Assembly: GCF_014076415.1 (NCBI RefSeq)
Contig: NZ_CP043568.1
Location: 744,001 to 808,000 of the forward strand
DNA from: Comamonas testosteroni
GTDB taxonomy: Bacteria > Pseudomonadota > Gammaproteobacteria > Burkholderiales > Burkholderiaceae_C
Reading direction: 5' to 3'
Length of the DNA: 64,000 nucleotides
Part shown: positions 8,939 through 17,511 of the stretch, in pieces
How positions within the stretch are numbered: the first letter of the stretch is position 1
How the letters are laid out: each line of letters opens with the position of its first letter
Position numbers and translations under genes: made by a program
The notes under the pieces: generated by a model
The model's database searches: none
Seen by the model: the letters and a program-made list of their open reading frames with translations, nothing else
Told to the model about the DNA's origin: nothing

Positions 8939-8961
8939 GGCCACCCTCGGGTGGCCTTTTT
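8939..8961 (+). terminator. intrinsic terminator after the aldehyde dehydrogenase
   Basis: GGCCACC-CTCG-GGTGGCC followed by five T. A perfect 7-bp GC-rich stem 22 bp after the stop codon. Confidence 0.92.
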
Positions 8962-9004
8962 CATGGGTGATGTATGCCGTGCGGCTTATGGAGACTGTTT
9001 GTTG

Positions 9005-9031
9005 ATCGTTATTCCATAAATGAATAGCGGT
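9005..9031. promoter_or_regulatory. ModE-like palindrome upstream of the TonB operon
   Basis: The half sites ATCGTTATTC (9005-9014) and GAATAGCGGT (9022-9031) are inverted with an 8/10 match and a 7-bp spacer. The outer bases resemble the ModE operator pattern ATCGnTAT...ATAACGAT. It lies 50 bp before the receptor start, next to a -10-like TAGAAT, where a repressor would act. Molybdate-responsive control is inference. Confidence 0.45.
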
Positions 9032-9034
9032 GGC

Positions 9035-9040
9035 TAGAAT
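9035..9040 (+). promoter_or_regulatory. possible -10 element of the TonB operon
   Basis: TAGAAT matches TATAAT at five of six bases and lies 41 bp before the ATG at 9081. The -35 region is weak (TTCCAT near 9012) and falls inside the palindrome. Confidence 0.35.
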
Positions 9041-9080
9041 CGACATTTTTTACATTCGACAACAAATTCCAGCCCGCGCC

Positions 9081-11123
9081 ATGCCATTGCACTTCACGGT
9101 TTCCCAGATCCATCCTCCGAGTCTTGTTCTTCGCCGCAGCTGGTTGTGGGGCGCGCTGGCCATCGCGCCCATGGGTGCGGTCTGGGCCCAGGCCGCGGCC
9201 GAAGCTGCCAGTCAGACTTTCACGCTGGGTACGGTGGAGGTCAGTGCGCGGCGCGAGGCCGAAGAGCTCGGGGCCGGCGACATGCAGCGCGTCGGCAGTG
9301 CCGAGATGGAGCGCATCAATGCCGGCACCGTGGCCGATGCCGTGCGCAATCTCCCCGGCGTGAGCCTGTCGCGCAACAACCGCAACGAGGAAATGATCAG
9401 TCTGCGGGGCTTTGACTCGCGCCAGGTGCCCATCTTTGTGGACGGCGTGCCGCTGTATGTGCCCTATGACGGCTATGTGGATCTGGGCCGTTTCACCACC
9501 TTCGACCTGGCCGAGATCAATGTGGCCAAGGCCGGTGCCTCGCTGCTGTACGGCCCCAATACGCTGGGCGGTGCCGTCAATCTGGTCACGCGAAAACCGG
9601 CCAAGCCCTTCGAGGGCGACGTGCGCCTGGGTGTGGGCAGCGGTGGCGAGCGCAGGGCGAGCTTCAACCTGGGGGGCAACCAGGGCAACTGGTACTACCA
9701 GTTGGGCGCCTCCTACCTGGATGCCGACAGTTTTCCTCTGCCCCGGGGCTTCAGGGATTACAAAAAGCAGCCCACCGATACCGGCAGCAAGCGCGAGAAC
9801 GCGGACCGTACCGACAAGCGCCTGTCCTTCAAGCTGGGACTCACGCCCAATGCCACGGACGAATACGCCATTGGCTATGTGCGTCAGGAAGGCGAGAAGG
9901 GCAATCCCGTCTACACCGGCCAGTCCACGCAGAAGAACGCCGTGCGTTACTGGCGCTGGCCCTATTGGGACAAGGACAGCCTGTACTTCCTGAGCACCAC
10001 CCGTCTGAACAGCAGCAATGTGCTCAAGACCCGCCTGTACCACGATACCTACAAAAACGGTCTCGACATGTACAAGGACGCCAGCTACACGGCCCACGAT
10101 CCGACCAGCAGCTACAAGGATGTGAGCAAGGGGGCCAGCCTGGAGTGGGTCAACTACGCCTTCTCCGGTCATGAGCTGCATGCGGCCTTCCACTACAAGC
10201 AGGACGAGCACACCGACGCGGCCTCGGGCAAGGACCCGCAGAAGCACTACCGCGATGTGACCACCTCGCTGGTGCTCGAGGATCACATCGCCCTGGCCGA
10301 GCGTTGGCGCCTGACGCTGGGCCTGAGTCACGACCAGCGCGATGCCAAGCAGGTCTACCAGTGGCCCACGGGCTCCACCAGCGCCACCAACGGTCTGGCA
10401 CGCCTGAGCTATGCGCTCACGGCCCAGGGCGACGAGGTCTATCTGATTGCCTCGCACAAGACCCGCTTTGCGACCATCAAGGACCGCTATTCGGCACGCA
10501 TGGGAACGGCCCTGGCCAACCCCGACCTCAAGCCCGAGGTGGCCAACCACCTGGAGCTGGGCCTGAGCGGCAAGCCCTGGCAGGGCGGCAAGGGGCAGGC
10601 GGCCGTGTTCTACAGCCGGGTGCGCGACCAGATCCAGACCATGGTCCTGGACTCCACGGCCTGCGGCGGCAAGACATGCAACCAGGCGCAGAACGTGGGA
10701 CGCACGCGCAATGTCGGTCTTGAGGTGTCTCTGGCGCAGCAACTGTCGGCCCAATGGGCTCTGCATGCGGGCTACACCTATCTGAGCCGCACCAATCTCA
10801 GCGACCGCAGCATCACCTTGACTGACACGCCGCGTCAGCGTCTGACTGCCGCCCTGCAATGGAGTCCGCAAGCCCAGTGGCAGCTGCGTGCCGAGCTGGA
10901 GGCAGAACAGGGCCGCAAGGTACCGCTGTCGGCCAGCGGCCAGGCACAGGTCTATCAGATGGCCGGCTACGGCGTGGCCAATCTGCGCGCGCGCTATCTG
11001 CCGCGTCCGGACACCACGCTGGACTTCGGCGTGGCCAATCTGGGCGACAAGTGGTATCAGCTGGCAGACGGTCTGCCCATGCCTGGCCGCAGCTGGTACA
11101 TGAACCTGGGCTACCGGTTCTGA
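9081..11123 (+). CDS. TonB-dependent outer membrane receptor (candidate Mo/W uptake)
   Basis: Outer membrane gated channel of 680 aa. The signal peptide ends in VWAQA, then a plug domain (SLRGFDSRQVPIFVDGVPL; LLYGPNTLGGAVNLVTRKP at about residues 155-172), and a C-terminal beta-barrel ending in LGYRF, the aromatic end expected for outer membrane insertion. The ATG at 9081 is chosen because it directly precedes the signal peptide; the frame also opens at a GTG at 9030 inside the palindrome. It overlaps the next gene by TGATG and leads an operon with binding proteins and a BtuCD-type importer. The substrate could be a molybdate/tungstate complex, cobalamin or a siderophore; the neighbours favour the first. 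Confidence 0.85.
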   Translation: MPLHFTVSQIHPPSLVLRRSWLWGALAIAPMGAVWAQAAAEAASQTFTLGTVEVSARREAEELGAGDMQRVGSAEMERINAGTVADAVRNLPGVSLSRNNRNEEMISLRGFDSRQVPIFVDGVPLYVPYDGYVDLGRFTTFDLAEINVAKAGASLLYGPNTLGGAVNLVTRKPAKPFEGDVRLGVGSGGERRASFNLGGNQGNWYYQLGASYLDADSFPLPRGFRDYKKQPTDTGSKRENADRTDKRLSFKLGLTPNATDEYAIGYVRQEGEKGNPVYTGQSTQKNAVRYWRWPYWDKDSLYFLSTTRLNSSNVLKTRLYHDTYKNGLDMYKDASYTAHDPTSSYKDVSKGASLEWVNYAFSGHELHAAFHYKQDEHTDAASGKDPQKHYRDVTTSLVLEDHIALAERWRLTLGLSHDQRDAKQVYQWPTGSTSATNGLARLSYALTAQGDEVYLIASHKTRFATIKDRYSARMGTALANPDLKPEVANHLELGLSGKPWQGGKGQAAVFYSRVRDQIQTMVLDSTACGGKTCNQAQNVGRTRNVGLEVSLAQQLSAQWALHAGYTYLSRTNLSDRSITLTDTPRQRLTAALQWSPQAQWQLRAELEAEQGRKVPLSASGQAQVYQMAGYGVANLRARYLPRPDTTLDFGVANLGDKWYQLADGLPMPGRSWYMNLGYRF

Positions 11124-12025
11124 TGGCCATGGAACACCTGCTTCAGACATCGCTGGCAAGGCGTGACTGGCTGCGGAGTCTGGCTGCCCTGGGCATGGCC
11201 GGTGGCCCGGCCCTGGCGGCGGGAGCAAAACCCGCTGCGAGCACAGGCGTACAGGTGGCAGCCGTGGGCGGACTCGTGCTGTGCGGCGTGTGGCCGCGCG
11301 TGGCCGAACAGGCCAGCCAGGCCCTGGCCATGCCGGTCACCACCGTGGCGGCCGCGCCCAAGGAGGGCGTGGTGCCCGCCTTCGCGCGCGGCCAGGCGCA
11401 GATGCTGCTGATTCACGCCAGCGACGAAGCCATGGCACTGGAGGCCAGCGGCATGGCGGGTGCTGCGCGCGTCTGGGGCTGGAACCAGCATGTCATTGCC
11501 GGCCCCGCTCATGACCCCGCCGGCGTGCGTTCGGTCGCTGACGGCACGCAGGCGCTGCGGCGCATTGCCGAAACCGGCGCCCCCTTTATCGCGCTGCGCG
11601 ATCCCGGCAGCTATACCGTGGTGCAGCGTCTGTGGCGGCGCGGCGGCATACGCCCCGATGCGCGCTGGCTGCGCGCCGACACCGGCCCGCGCCCGCAGGC
11701 CGTGCTGGAGCTGGCGGCGCGCGAGCAGGCCTATGCCGTGGTCGGCCATATTCCCCTGGCTTTCGGCAAGATGGGCGCTCCCGGCATAGAGCTGCTGCTG
11801 CATGGCGATCCGCTGATGCGCAGACCCTATGTGCTGCTCACGCCCGGCCCGCGCCATCCGGCCACGCCGGAGCAGCGTCGGACGGTGAACCTGCTGGCCG
11901 AGTATCTGCTGTCGGCGGCCGGCCAGCATGTACTCGAAGCCGCCAGCGGCGCAGGCGGCCCCTGGGTGTTTGCGCGCGACAGCGTACCCGCCGGCATGAA
12001 CACCGGCGCCGATGGACAGACATGA
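11123..12025 (+). CDS. TupA/PBP-like periplasmic binding protein
   Basis: Exported protein of 300 aa. The N-terminal segment has a twin arginine (ARRDWLRSLAALG) and a signal-like stretch ending in GPALAAG. The body resembles tungstate-binding TupA proteins: LLIHASDEAM, AGPAHDPAGVRS, and ALRRIAETGAPFIALRDPGS followed by LWRRGGI and a late region with HIPLAFGKM. No TupB or TupC partner is present. It begins within the receptor stop codon (TGATG), so translation is probably coupled. Binding of tungstate or molybdate is inferred from this resemblance; some ligand residues may differ, so another oxyanion or a sensor role is possible. Confidence 0.65.
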   Translation: MAMEHLLQTSLARRDWLRSLAALGMAGGPALAAGAKPAASTGVQVAAVGGLVLCGVWPRVAEQASQALAMPVTTVAAAPKEGVVPAFARGQAQMLLIHASDEAMALEASGMAGAARVWGWNQHVIAGPAHDPAGVRSVADGTQALRRIAETGAPFIALRDPGSYTVVQRLWRRGGIRPDARWLRADTGPRPQAVLELAAREQAYAVVGHIPLAFGKMGAPGIELLLHGDPLMRRPYVLLTPGPRHPATPEQRRTVNLLAEYLLSAAGQHVLEAASGAGGPWVFARDSVPAGMNTGADGQT

Positions 12026-12038
12026 TCGAAGGAGCTGC

Positions 12039-12590
12039 ATGAGCCCCTATCCTGACCGGCCGCCGCTGGCGGCAGTGATCTTTCCCGATGACCGGCACGA
12101 TATCGAAGCCATGCTGGAGAGCGTGGCGCGGCGGCTGCAGCAGTCGGGGCGCTGCGTGGGCGGGCTGGTGCACCGGCAGAGCCGCTATGCCAATGGCAAC
12201 AAGTGCATGCGCCTCGTGGATCTGCGCAGCGGCCAGCAATTCGAGATGACCGAGGATCTGGGGGCGGCTTCGCGGGCCTGCAGCCTTAACCCTCAGGCCC
12301 TGGCCCGGGCCAGCGTGGTGCTGCGCCAGGCGCTGGCCGATGGCGTGGAGTTGGCCGTCGTCAACTGCTTTGGCCAGCTCGAAGCCGCAGGCGGCGGTTT
12401 TGTCCAGGAGATCGCTGCTTTTGTCGAGGCCGGCATTCCCATGATCACGGCGGTCGCCGCCCGGCATGAAGCCGGCTGGCAGGAATTTACCGGTGGCGCC
12501 TTTGTCGGCCTGCCGGTCGATGAGCAAGCGCTGCTGCAGTGGTGCCGGCAGCAGCTGGAGCGCGAAGACCAGGGAGACAGGTCATGCTGA
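12039..12590 (+). CDS. DUF2478 family protein
   Basis: Cytoplasmic protein of 183 aa without signal peptide or membrane segment. Features are AAVIFPDDRHDIEAMLESVA at the N terminus, CVGGLVHRQ, MRLVDLRSGQQFEMTEDLG, and VVNCFGQLEAAGGGF with an acidic/aromatic C-terminal part. I recognise this as DUF2478, a family that to my knowledge is frequently encoded beside molybdenum transport and utilisation genes; its biochemical role is unknown. AAGGAG at 12029-12034 precedes the ATG. Its last 7 bases overlap the start of the next gene, placing it firmly inside the uptake operon. Confidence 0.7.
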   Translation: MSPYPDRPPLAAVIFPDDRHDIEAMLESVARRLQQSGRCVGGLVHRQSRYANGNKCMRLVDLRSGQQFEMTEDLGAASRACSLNPQALARASVVLRQALADGVELAVVNCFGQLEAAGGGFVQEIAAFVEAGIPMITAVAARHEAGWQEFTGGAFVGLPVDEQALLQWCRQQLEREDQGDRSC

Positions 12591-13632
12591 CGCGTCGCCA
12601 ATGGCTGCAGGCCTCTGCGGGAGCGCTGGCCCTGGGCGTTCAGCCAGGAGCGGCCTGGGCGCAGGATGATCGCTCCGTCATTGCCGCCCGCTTTGGCTCG
12701 CTGCCGGCACGGCCGGGCCGGGTCTTCGCTTCGGGGCCGCCGGCCGGCGTGCTGCTGGCAGCGCTGGCGCCGCAGCAGTTGCTGGGTTGGCCCATGCAGC
12801 TTGGCGATGCAGCGCGCGCCCATCTGGGTGCGCCACTGCAGGCCTTGCCCTATCTTGGGCGCCTGTCGGGCCGTGGCAGCACGCTGCCGCTCGAAAAGCT
12901 GCTGGCTCTGCAACCCGATCTGGTACTGGACTCCGGGACTTCCGACGCCACCCATGTCTCAGCCGCAGAGCGCCTGGCGCGCCAGACGGGCCTGGCCTGC
13001 GTGCTGGTACAAGGCAGCCTGGGCGACCATGCGCGCCAGCTGCGCGAGGTGGGAGCTTTGCTGGGTGCGGCCGGGCGTGGCGAGACCCTGGCCCGCCATG
13101 CGGACGAGGTCGCGGGTCTGGTGCGAGCCGTGACTGCCGGTCTCGATGAGCAGGCCCGGCCGCGCGTCTATCTGGGGCGGGGCACCAACGGTCTGGAAAC
13201 CGGGCTGGCCGGCTCCATCAATGTCGAGGTGATCGACTATGCGGGCGGCCGCAATGTGGCGGCCCAGGCAGGGGCGGACTCACGCGCGTCTCCATGGAGC
13301 AGATCCTGGCCTGGGACCCCGAAGTCATACTGACCCAGGAGGCGGGCTTTGCCGAGCGCGTGCGCCAGGACCCCTTGTGGCGTGGCGTCAGCGCCGTGCG
13401 CAGCGGCCGTGTGCACTGCGCGCCTGTGCTGCCCTTTGGCTGGCTGGACGGCCCGCCCAGCGTGAACCGGCTGATCGGAGTGCGCTGGCTGGCTGAGAAG
13501 TTGCATCCGGGCCGGCTCGCGCGGCAGGGCGCCAAGCCCCTGGAGCAGGCGGTGCGCGAGTTCTATGCGTTGTTCTATGGCGTCCAGCTGTCGTCGGCAC
13601 AGTTGCAAGCGCTGCTGGAAGTCGCGCGCTGA
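12584..13632 (+). pseudogene. FecB/MolA-type substrate-binding protein with a -1 frameshift
   Basis: Periplasmic binding protein of the BtuF/FecB/MolA class. It starts MLTRRQWLQASAGAL (a twin-arginine-like signal ending AWAQ) and continues through LLALQPDLVLDSGT and the long helix region to NVAAQAGA near 13275. Coding then continues in a different frame as LTRVSMEQILAWDPEVIL through to the stop at 13630-13632. One base, probably a G in GGGGCGG at 13271-13277, appears lost: adding one G restores GAGGLTRVSMEQILAW. Both halves look intact, so the change is recent or a sequence error. Without it the protein would be about 349 aa. If real, the importer lacks its own binding protein unless the TupA-like protein substitutes. 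Confidence 0.8.
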
Positions 13633-13646
13633 GTGTCTCTGGTTTT

Positions 13647-14756
13647 ATGAAGCTATTCGGCGCTAGCCCAGACAGGGTAATCGGTGACAGCTCTATTTTG
13701 AGGAGCAAGGCAAGCCGCAGCCATCAACGCGGCCATGTTCGTAGCAGCACGGCCTGGGGCTGGCCTTTGGCCCTGCTCTTGCTGGCTATGGTGCTGCTGT
13801 GGGCGTTGTGCTCGGGCCAGTTTGCGCTCGCGCCGGCACAGCTGGCCGAAGCATTGTGGGCTCGGGCCACGGGGGCGGCTTCGCCGCTGCCGCCAGCGGC
13901 CGAAACCGTGCTCTGGAATATCAGGCTGCCGCGCATCGCAGCCGGCATGGCGGTCGGTGCGATGCTGGCTGCAGCCGGTGCGGCCTACCAGGGCATGTTT
14001 CGCAACCCGCTGGTATCGCCTGACATTCTGGGCGTTTCGGCCGGTGCCGGCCTGGGCGCCGTCGTCGCCATCTATCTGGGCCTGTCGATGTTTGCCGTGC
14101 AGTGGCTGGCCTTTGGCGGCGGACTGGTCGCCGTGGCTGTCGTGGTGCTCATCAGCGCCTGCGTGCGCAGGCACGATCCGGTGCTGGTGTTGGTACTGGC
14201 CGGTATTGCGCTGGGCGCTTTGCTGGGTGCCGGCATCGCCCTGATCAAGACCCTGGCAGACCCGAACACCCAGCTGCCGTCCATCACCTTCTGGCTCATG
14301 GGCGGACTGTCGGCCGTGACGCTGCAGGAAGTGGCCGCCACGGCACCCGTGATGCTGGCGGCCTTGCTGCCTTTGCTGCTGCTGCGCTGGCGCATCAATC
14401 TGCTGGCTCTGCCCGATGAGGAAGCGCGGGCTCTGGGCGTGCCGGTCGGGCGGCTGCGCCTGGTGCTGGTGGTTGGCGCCACGTTGGGCACGGCGGCGGC
14501 CGTGTCGCTGGCCGGCATCATCGGCTGGGTCGGACTGGTGGTTCCGCATGTGGCGCGCCTGCTGGTCGGTCCTGATTTCGTGCGCCTGCTGCCGGCTTCG
14601 GCCCTGCTGGGCGCGGGCTTTGTGGTGGCTGCCGATACGCTGGCCCGCACCATGGCGCGTATCGAGCTGCCACTGGGCATTCTGACGGCCCTGGTCGGTG
14701 CACCATTCTTTCTGTATCTGCTGGCCCGCACGGGTCGCCGTGAAGGAGATGCCTGA
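13647..14756 (+). CDS. BtuC/FecCD/MolB-type ABC permease
   Basis: Inner membrane permease of 369 aa with about ten hydrophobic segments. Typical family motifs are LPRIAAGMAVGAMLAAAGAAYQ followed by RNPLVSPDILGVSAGAGLGA, FWLMGGLSAVTL, and the ATPase-coupling helix around LPDEEARALGVPVGR. The C-terminal SLAGIIGWVGLVVPHVARLL and IELPLGILTALVGAPFFLYLL also match. The ATG at 13647 gives an unusual polar N terminus of about 37 residues encoded by a family B-like AGCTATTC element, so a later non-ATG start (TTG near 13698) is possible. It follows the frameshifted binding protein by 14 bp and overlaps the ATPase start. The fold is shared by B12, siderophore and molybdate (MolB) importers. Confidence 0.9.
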   Translation: MKLFGASPDRVIGDSSILRSKASRSHQRGHVRSSTAWGWPLALLLLAMVLLWALCSGQFALAPAQLAEALWARATGAASPLPPAAETVLWNIRLPRIAAGMAVGAMLAAAGAAYQGMFRNPLVSPDILGVSAGAGLGAVVAIYLGLSMFAVQWLAFGGGLVAVAVVVLISACVRRHDPVLVLVLAGIALGALLGAGIALIKTLADPNTQLPSITFWLMGGLSAVTLQEVAATAPVMLAALLPLLLLRWRINLLALPDEEARALGVPVGRLRLVLVVGATLGTAAAVSLAGIIGWVGLVVPHVARLLVGPDFVRLLPASALLGAGFVVAADTLARTMARIELPLGILTALVGAPFFLYLLARTGRREGDA

Positions 14757-15511
14757 TGGCGGTGCTGGACTTGCAGGGTCTGAGCACCGGCCATGGCCGC
14801 AGCGTGGTCAGCGAATCCGTGGATCTGTCGATTGCTACGGGCGAGGTGCTGTGTCTGCTCGGCCCCAACGGCTGTGGCAAGACCACGCTGTTTCGCACGG
14901 TGCTGGGCCTGCTGCCGCCGCTGGCGGGTCGGGTGCTGGTGCAGGGCCAGCCGGTACAGCACTGGCCGCGCGCGGAGTTTGCGCGCCGCGTCGGCTATGT
15001 GCCTCAGGCCCAGGCCGGGGTGTTTGCCTTCGAGGCGCTGGACATGGTGCTCATGGGCCGCGCTGCGCGCCTGCCCCTGCTGGCCAGACCCTCCGGCGCA
15101 GACCGTGCCATGGCACTGGCCTGCATGGAACGGCTGCAGATCGCCCATCTGGCCGCACGCCGCTACACCGAGCTCAGCGGCGGCGAGCGGCAGTTGGTGC
15201 TGATTGCACGCGCGCTGGCGCAGGAGCCGGCGCTGCTGGTCATGGACGAGCCCACGGCCAGCCTGGACTTCGGTAACCAGATTCGCGTGCTGGAGCAGAT
15301 CGAGGCGCTGAGCGCCCAGGGCATGGCCATGCTGTTGTCCACCCACCAGCCCGAGCATGGCTTGCGTGTGGCCAGCCGGATCGCCCTGCTGGGCCATGGG
15401 CGGCTGCTGGGCGTGGGCGAGCCGCGCGCCGTGGCCATGCCCGCAGCGCTGGCTGAGCTCTATGGTGTCAGCGAGGCGGCGATTGCCGCCCATCTATCGG
15501 GCGGCCGCTGA
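14756..15511 (+). CDS. BtuD/FecE/MolC-type ABC ATPase
   Basis: Cytoplasmic ATPase of 251 aa for the permease upstream, with Walker A GPNGCGKTT, Q-loop in GYVPQAQAG, signature LSGGERQ, Walker B LLVMDEPTASLD and switch His in STHQPEHG. The start overlaps the permease stop (TGATG). Last gene of the operon; it converges with the FUSC gene, leaving 5 bp between the stops. Confidence 0.92.
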   Translation: MAVLDLQGLSTGHGRSVVSESVDLSIATGEVLCLLGPNGCGKTTLFRTVLGLLPPLAGRVLVQGQPVQHWPRAEFARRVGYVPQAQAGVFAFEALDMVLMGRAARLPLLARPSGADRAMALACMERLQIAHLAARRYTELSGGERQLVLIARALAQEPALLVMDEPTASLDFGNQIRVLEQIEALSAQGMAMLLSTHQPEHGLRVASRIALLGHGRLLGVGEPRAVAMPAALAELYGVSEAAIAAHLSGGR

Positions 15512-15516
15512 AGCGG

Positions 15517-17511
15517 TCAGCGCAACGCGGCGCTGGAGGCAAAGAAGGCCGGGTGCTCGCTGATGTCCTGGGCGGCCAGCCGCAATTGCAGCGCCTGCTC
15601 GGGCTGGCGCTGTTGTATGCGCCGGGCCAGGGCTTGCAGCAGCGGCACGGCCCTGGCGGGAGCGCTGGGCAGTTGCTGCAGTCTCTGCAGCGCGCTGCGC
15701 ACACCGCGCAAGCTGCTTTCGGACAGGAGTACATCCGCCTGCAACTGGTGCAGGATCAGCACGGCCTTGCCCACCCGCAGCGCGGCCAGACCGCAGTCGG
15801 CCGCGTCCTGCACTGCGGGGGCGCTGACTTTTTCGGAGGCGCGCACCAGGCGCAGCAGGCGGTGGTAGAGGCGGGCGCGCCACACGCGCACGTCGCGGGC
15901 GTGCACGGGGGCGGAGGCCATGTCCTGCAGCTCATGAACCATCATGGCGCGCAGGCCGTTGAGCCTGCCTTGCGCGGTGACGGGCAGGATGAAGCGATAG
16001 GCGGCCCAGCCGGCCAGCGGGCCGGTGACGATGGCAAAAGCCATGGACAGCGAGTGGCCCACATCGAGCTGATAGGGGAAATGCGGCGACAGCGCCAGCA
16101 GGATCACCATATTGCAGTCAAAGCCGTACAGCGTGGTGCGGCGGTGGCTGAGAAGCAGGGCGCCAAGGAAGATGAAGGGCAGCATCATCAGCACCATCTG
16201 CAACTGGCTGTTGGCAAACGGCCAGGCAAACCACTGGCAGGCCAGCGCCACGCCCGCGCCCATGGCCTGGCCCAGAATCACAAAGCGCATGGTGAAGGCC
16301 GGGTTCTCGAACGAGGAGAACACGGTGATCATCACCGACAGGCCCAGCAACATATAGGCGCCGCCATGCCAGCCAGTGAGTACCCAGATCAGGCCGACCA
16401 GAAAGATGGAGCTGAAGGCCCGCAGCATGGCCCTGCGCGCACCCACCCAGTCGCTGTGCAGGACCACGGGCAACTGGCGTGCGCGATGGTGGGCCGGCAG
16501 AGTCAGGTCGCTGGCGGCCACGAAATGGGCCTGCAGGGCCAGGCCGATATTGCCCAGGATTTCCTCGGCATGACCCCAGCCCGCTGCGGCGCTGCGGGCC
16601 GTGGCGATGGCGTCGATGGCGGCCAGCGGGGCGGGCTGGGTTTCCAGCAGCTTGGCGGCCTGCTCCAGTGCAGCCGTCATGGCCTGGGCTTGGTCGGGCG
16701 AGAACTCGGGAGTGATGGTCTTGCCCGTGCTGTCGCGCAGCCAGAGCAGGGCCGAGATCTGGGTATTGATCAGGCGGCGCAGCGCCCGCACGGCGCGGCG
16801 CGAGCGCTGCGAGCCGGCGGCATGCGGGTCCAGTCCTTCCTCGATGGCAGCCATCACGGCCAGTCGCTCGGCCAGGTCCCTGGGGCTGAGGGCGCTATGC
16901 CCGTTGGCCGTGGCCTGTGCCGCATCGGCGATATCGCGCAGCAGACGCGCGCAGAGTCGTCGTACCCTGCCGTCGCCGGGGATTTCGGCGCCCACGGGCG
17001 TGAACAGCCAGCCCACGACGAGGGCGGCGGCCACGCCGGTCAGCGCCGTGAACAAACGATCCCAGCCCAGCGCGTAGACATGGGTGGGGTTGCCGTTGTC
17101 CAGCAAGGCCACCATGGAGGCCGAATAGCCGGCCAGCATGGTGCCGTAGGAGGCAAAGCTGCGCTGCAGATTGCCCAGGCCCGCGCATATGCCTATCCAC
17201 ACCGCCAGTCCCGTGACTAGCCAGAGCAGATCGCCATTCGCCACCAGTACCAGCACCACGCCGGCGGCCGTGCCGGCCAGCGTGCCCGTGGTGCGGAAAA
17301 AGCTTTTCTCCAGCAACTGGCCGCGCAGCGGCTGGGAGGCGGCCCAGACCGTCATGCCCGCCCATTGCGGGTGTTCCAGCCCCAGGGCCCAGGCGGCGAA
17401 CACGGCAATGCAGGCTGCAAAAGCCGTGCGCAGATGCTGGCGCAGGCGGGCGCTGTCAAAGTCCCATCGCGTGGCGCTCTCCAGCAGGCGGTCGTAGGCA
17501 GCCACGCTCAT
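15517..17511 (-). CDS. FUSC family inner membrane protein (aromatic acid efflux type)
   Basis: Membrane protein of 664 aa in the FUSC/YccS/AaeB-like family. It has two hydrophobic blocks (about residues 25-165 and 345-510), each with several helices, separated and followed by helical cytoplasmic parts. The family signature near the N terminus is HPQWAGMTVWAASQPLRGQL with FFRTTGTLAGTAAGV. Family members export p-hydroxybenzoate, fusaric acid or related compounds; the substrate here is unknown. Its start overlaps the stop of the MarR regulator by 4 bp (ATGA), so the two form one unit, and repression relieved by an aromatic acid is a reasonable expectation. Confidence 0.9.
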   Translation of the reverse strand: MSVAAYDRLLESATRWDFDSARLRQHLRTAFAACIAVFAAWALGLEHPQWAGMTVWAASQPLRGQLLEKSFFRTTGTLAGTAAGVVLVLVANGDLLWLVTGLAVWIGICAGLGNLQRSFASYGTMLAGYSASMVALLDNGNPTHVYALGWDRLFTALTGVAAALVVGWLFTPVGAEIPGDGRVRRLCARLLRDIADAAQATANGHSALSPRDLAERLAVMAAIEEGLDPHAAGSQRSRRAVRALRRLINTQISALLWLRDSTGKTITPEFSPDQAQAMTAALEQAAKLLETQPAPLAAIDAIATARSAAAGWGHAEEILGNIGLALQAHFVAASDLTLPAHHRARQLPVVLHSDWVGARRAMLRAFSSIFLVGLIWVLTGWHGGAYMLLGLSVMITVFSSFENPAFTMRFVILGQAMGAGVALACQWFAWPFANSQLQMVLMMLPFIFLGALLLSHRRTTLYGFDCNMVILLALSPHFPYQLDVGHSLSMAFAIVTGPLAGWAAYRFILPVTAQGRLNGLRAMMVHELQDMASAPVHARDVRVWRARLYHRLLRLVRASEKVSAPAVQDAADCGLAALRVGKAVLILHQLQADVLLSESSLRGVRSALQRLQQLPSAPARAVPLLQALARRIQQRQPEQALQLRLAAQDISEHPAFFASSAALR

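Noticed and set aside
9005..9031. Fur box upstream of the TonB operon
   Set aside because: The palindrome lacks the GATAAT-type hexamers of Fur sites; ModE-like half sites fit better.
9081..15511. Cobalamin uptake (btuB-btuFCD) as the identity of the TonB operon
   Set aside because: The permease, ATPase and FecB-type protein would fit, but no B12 riboswitch is visible upstream, and the TupA-like and DUF2478 genes are not typical of B12 operons. Kept only as an alternative.
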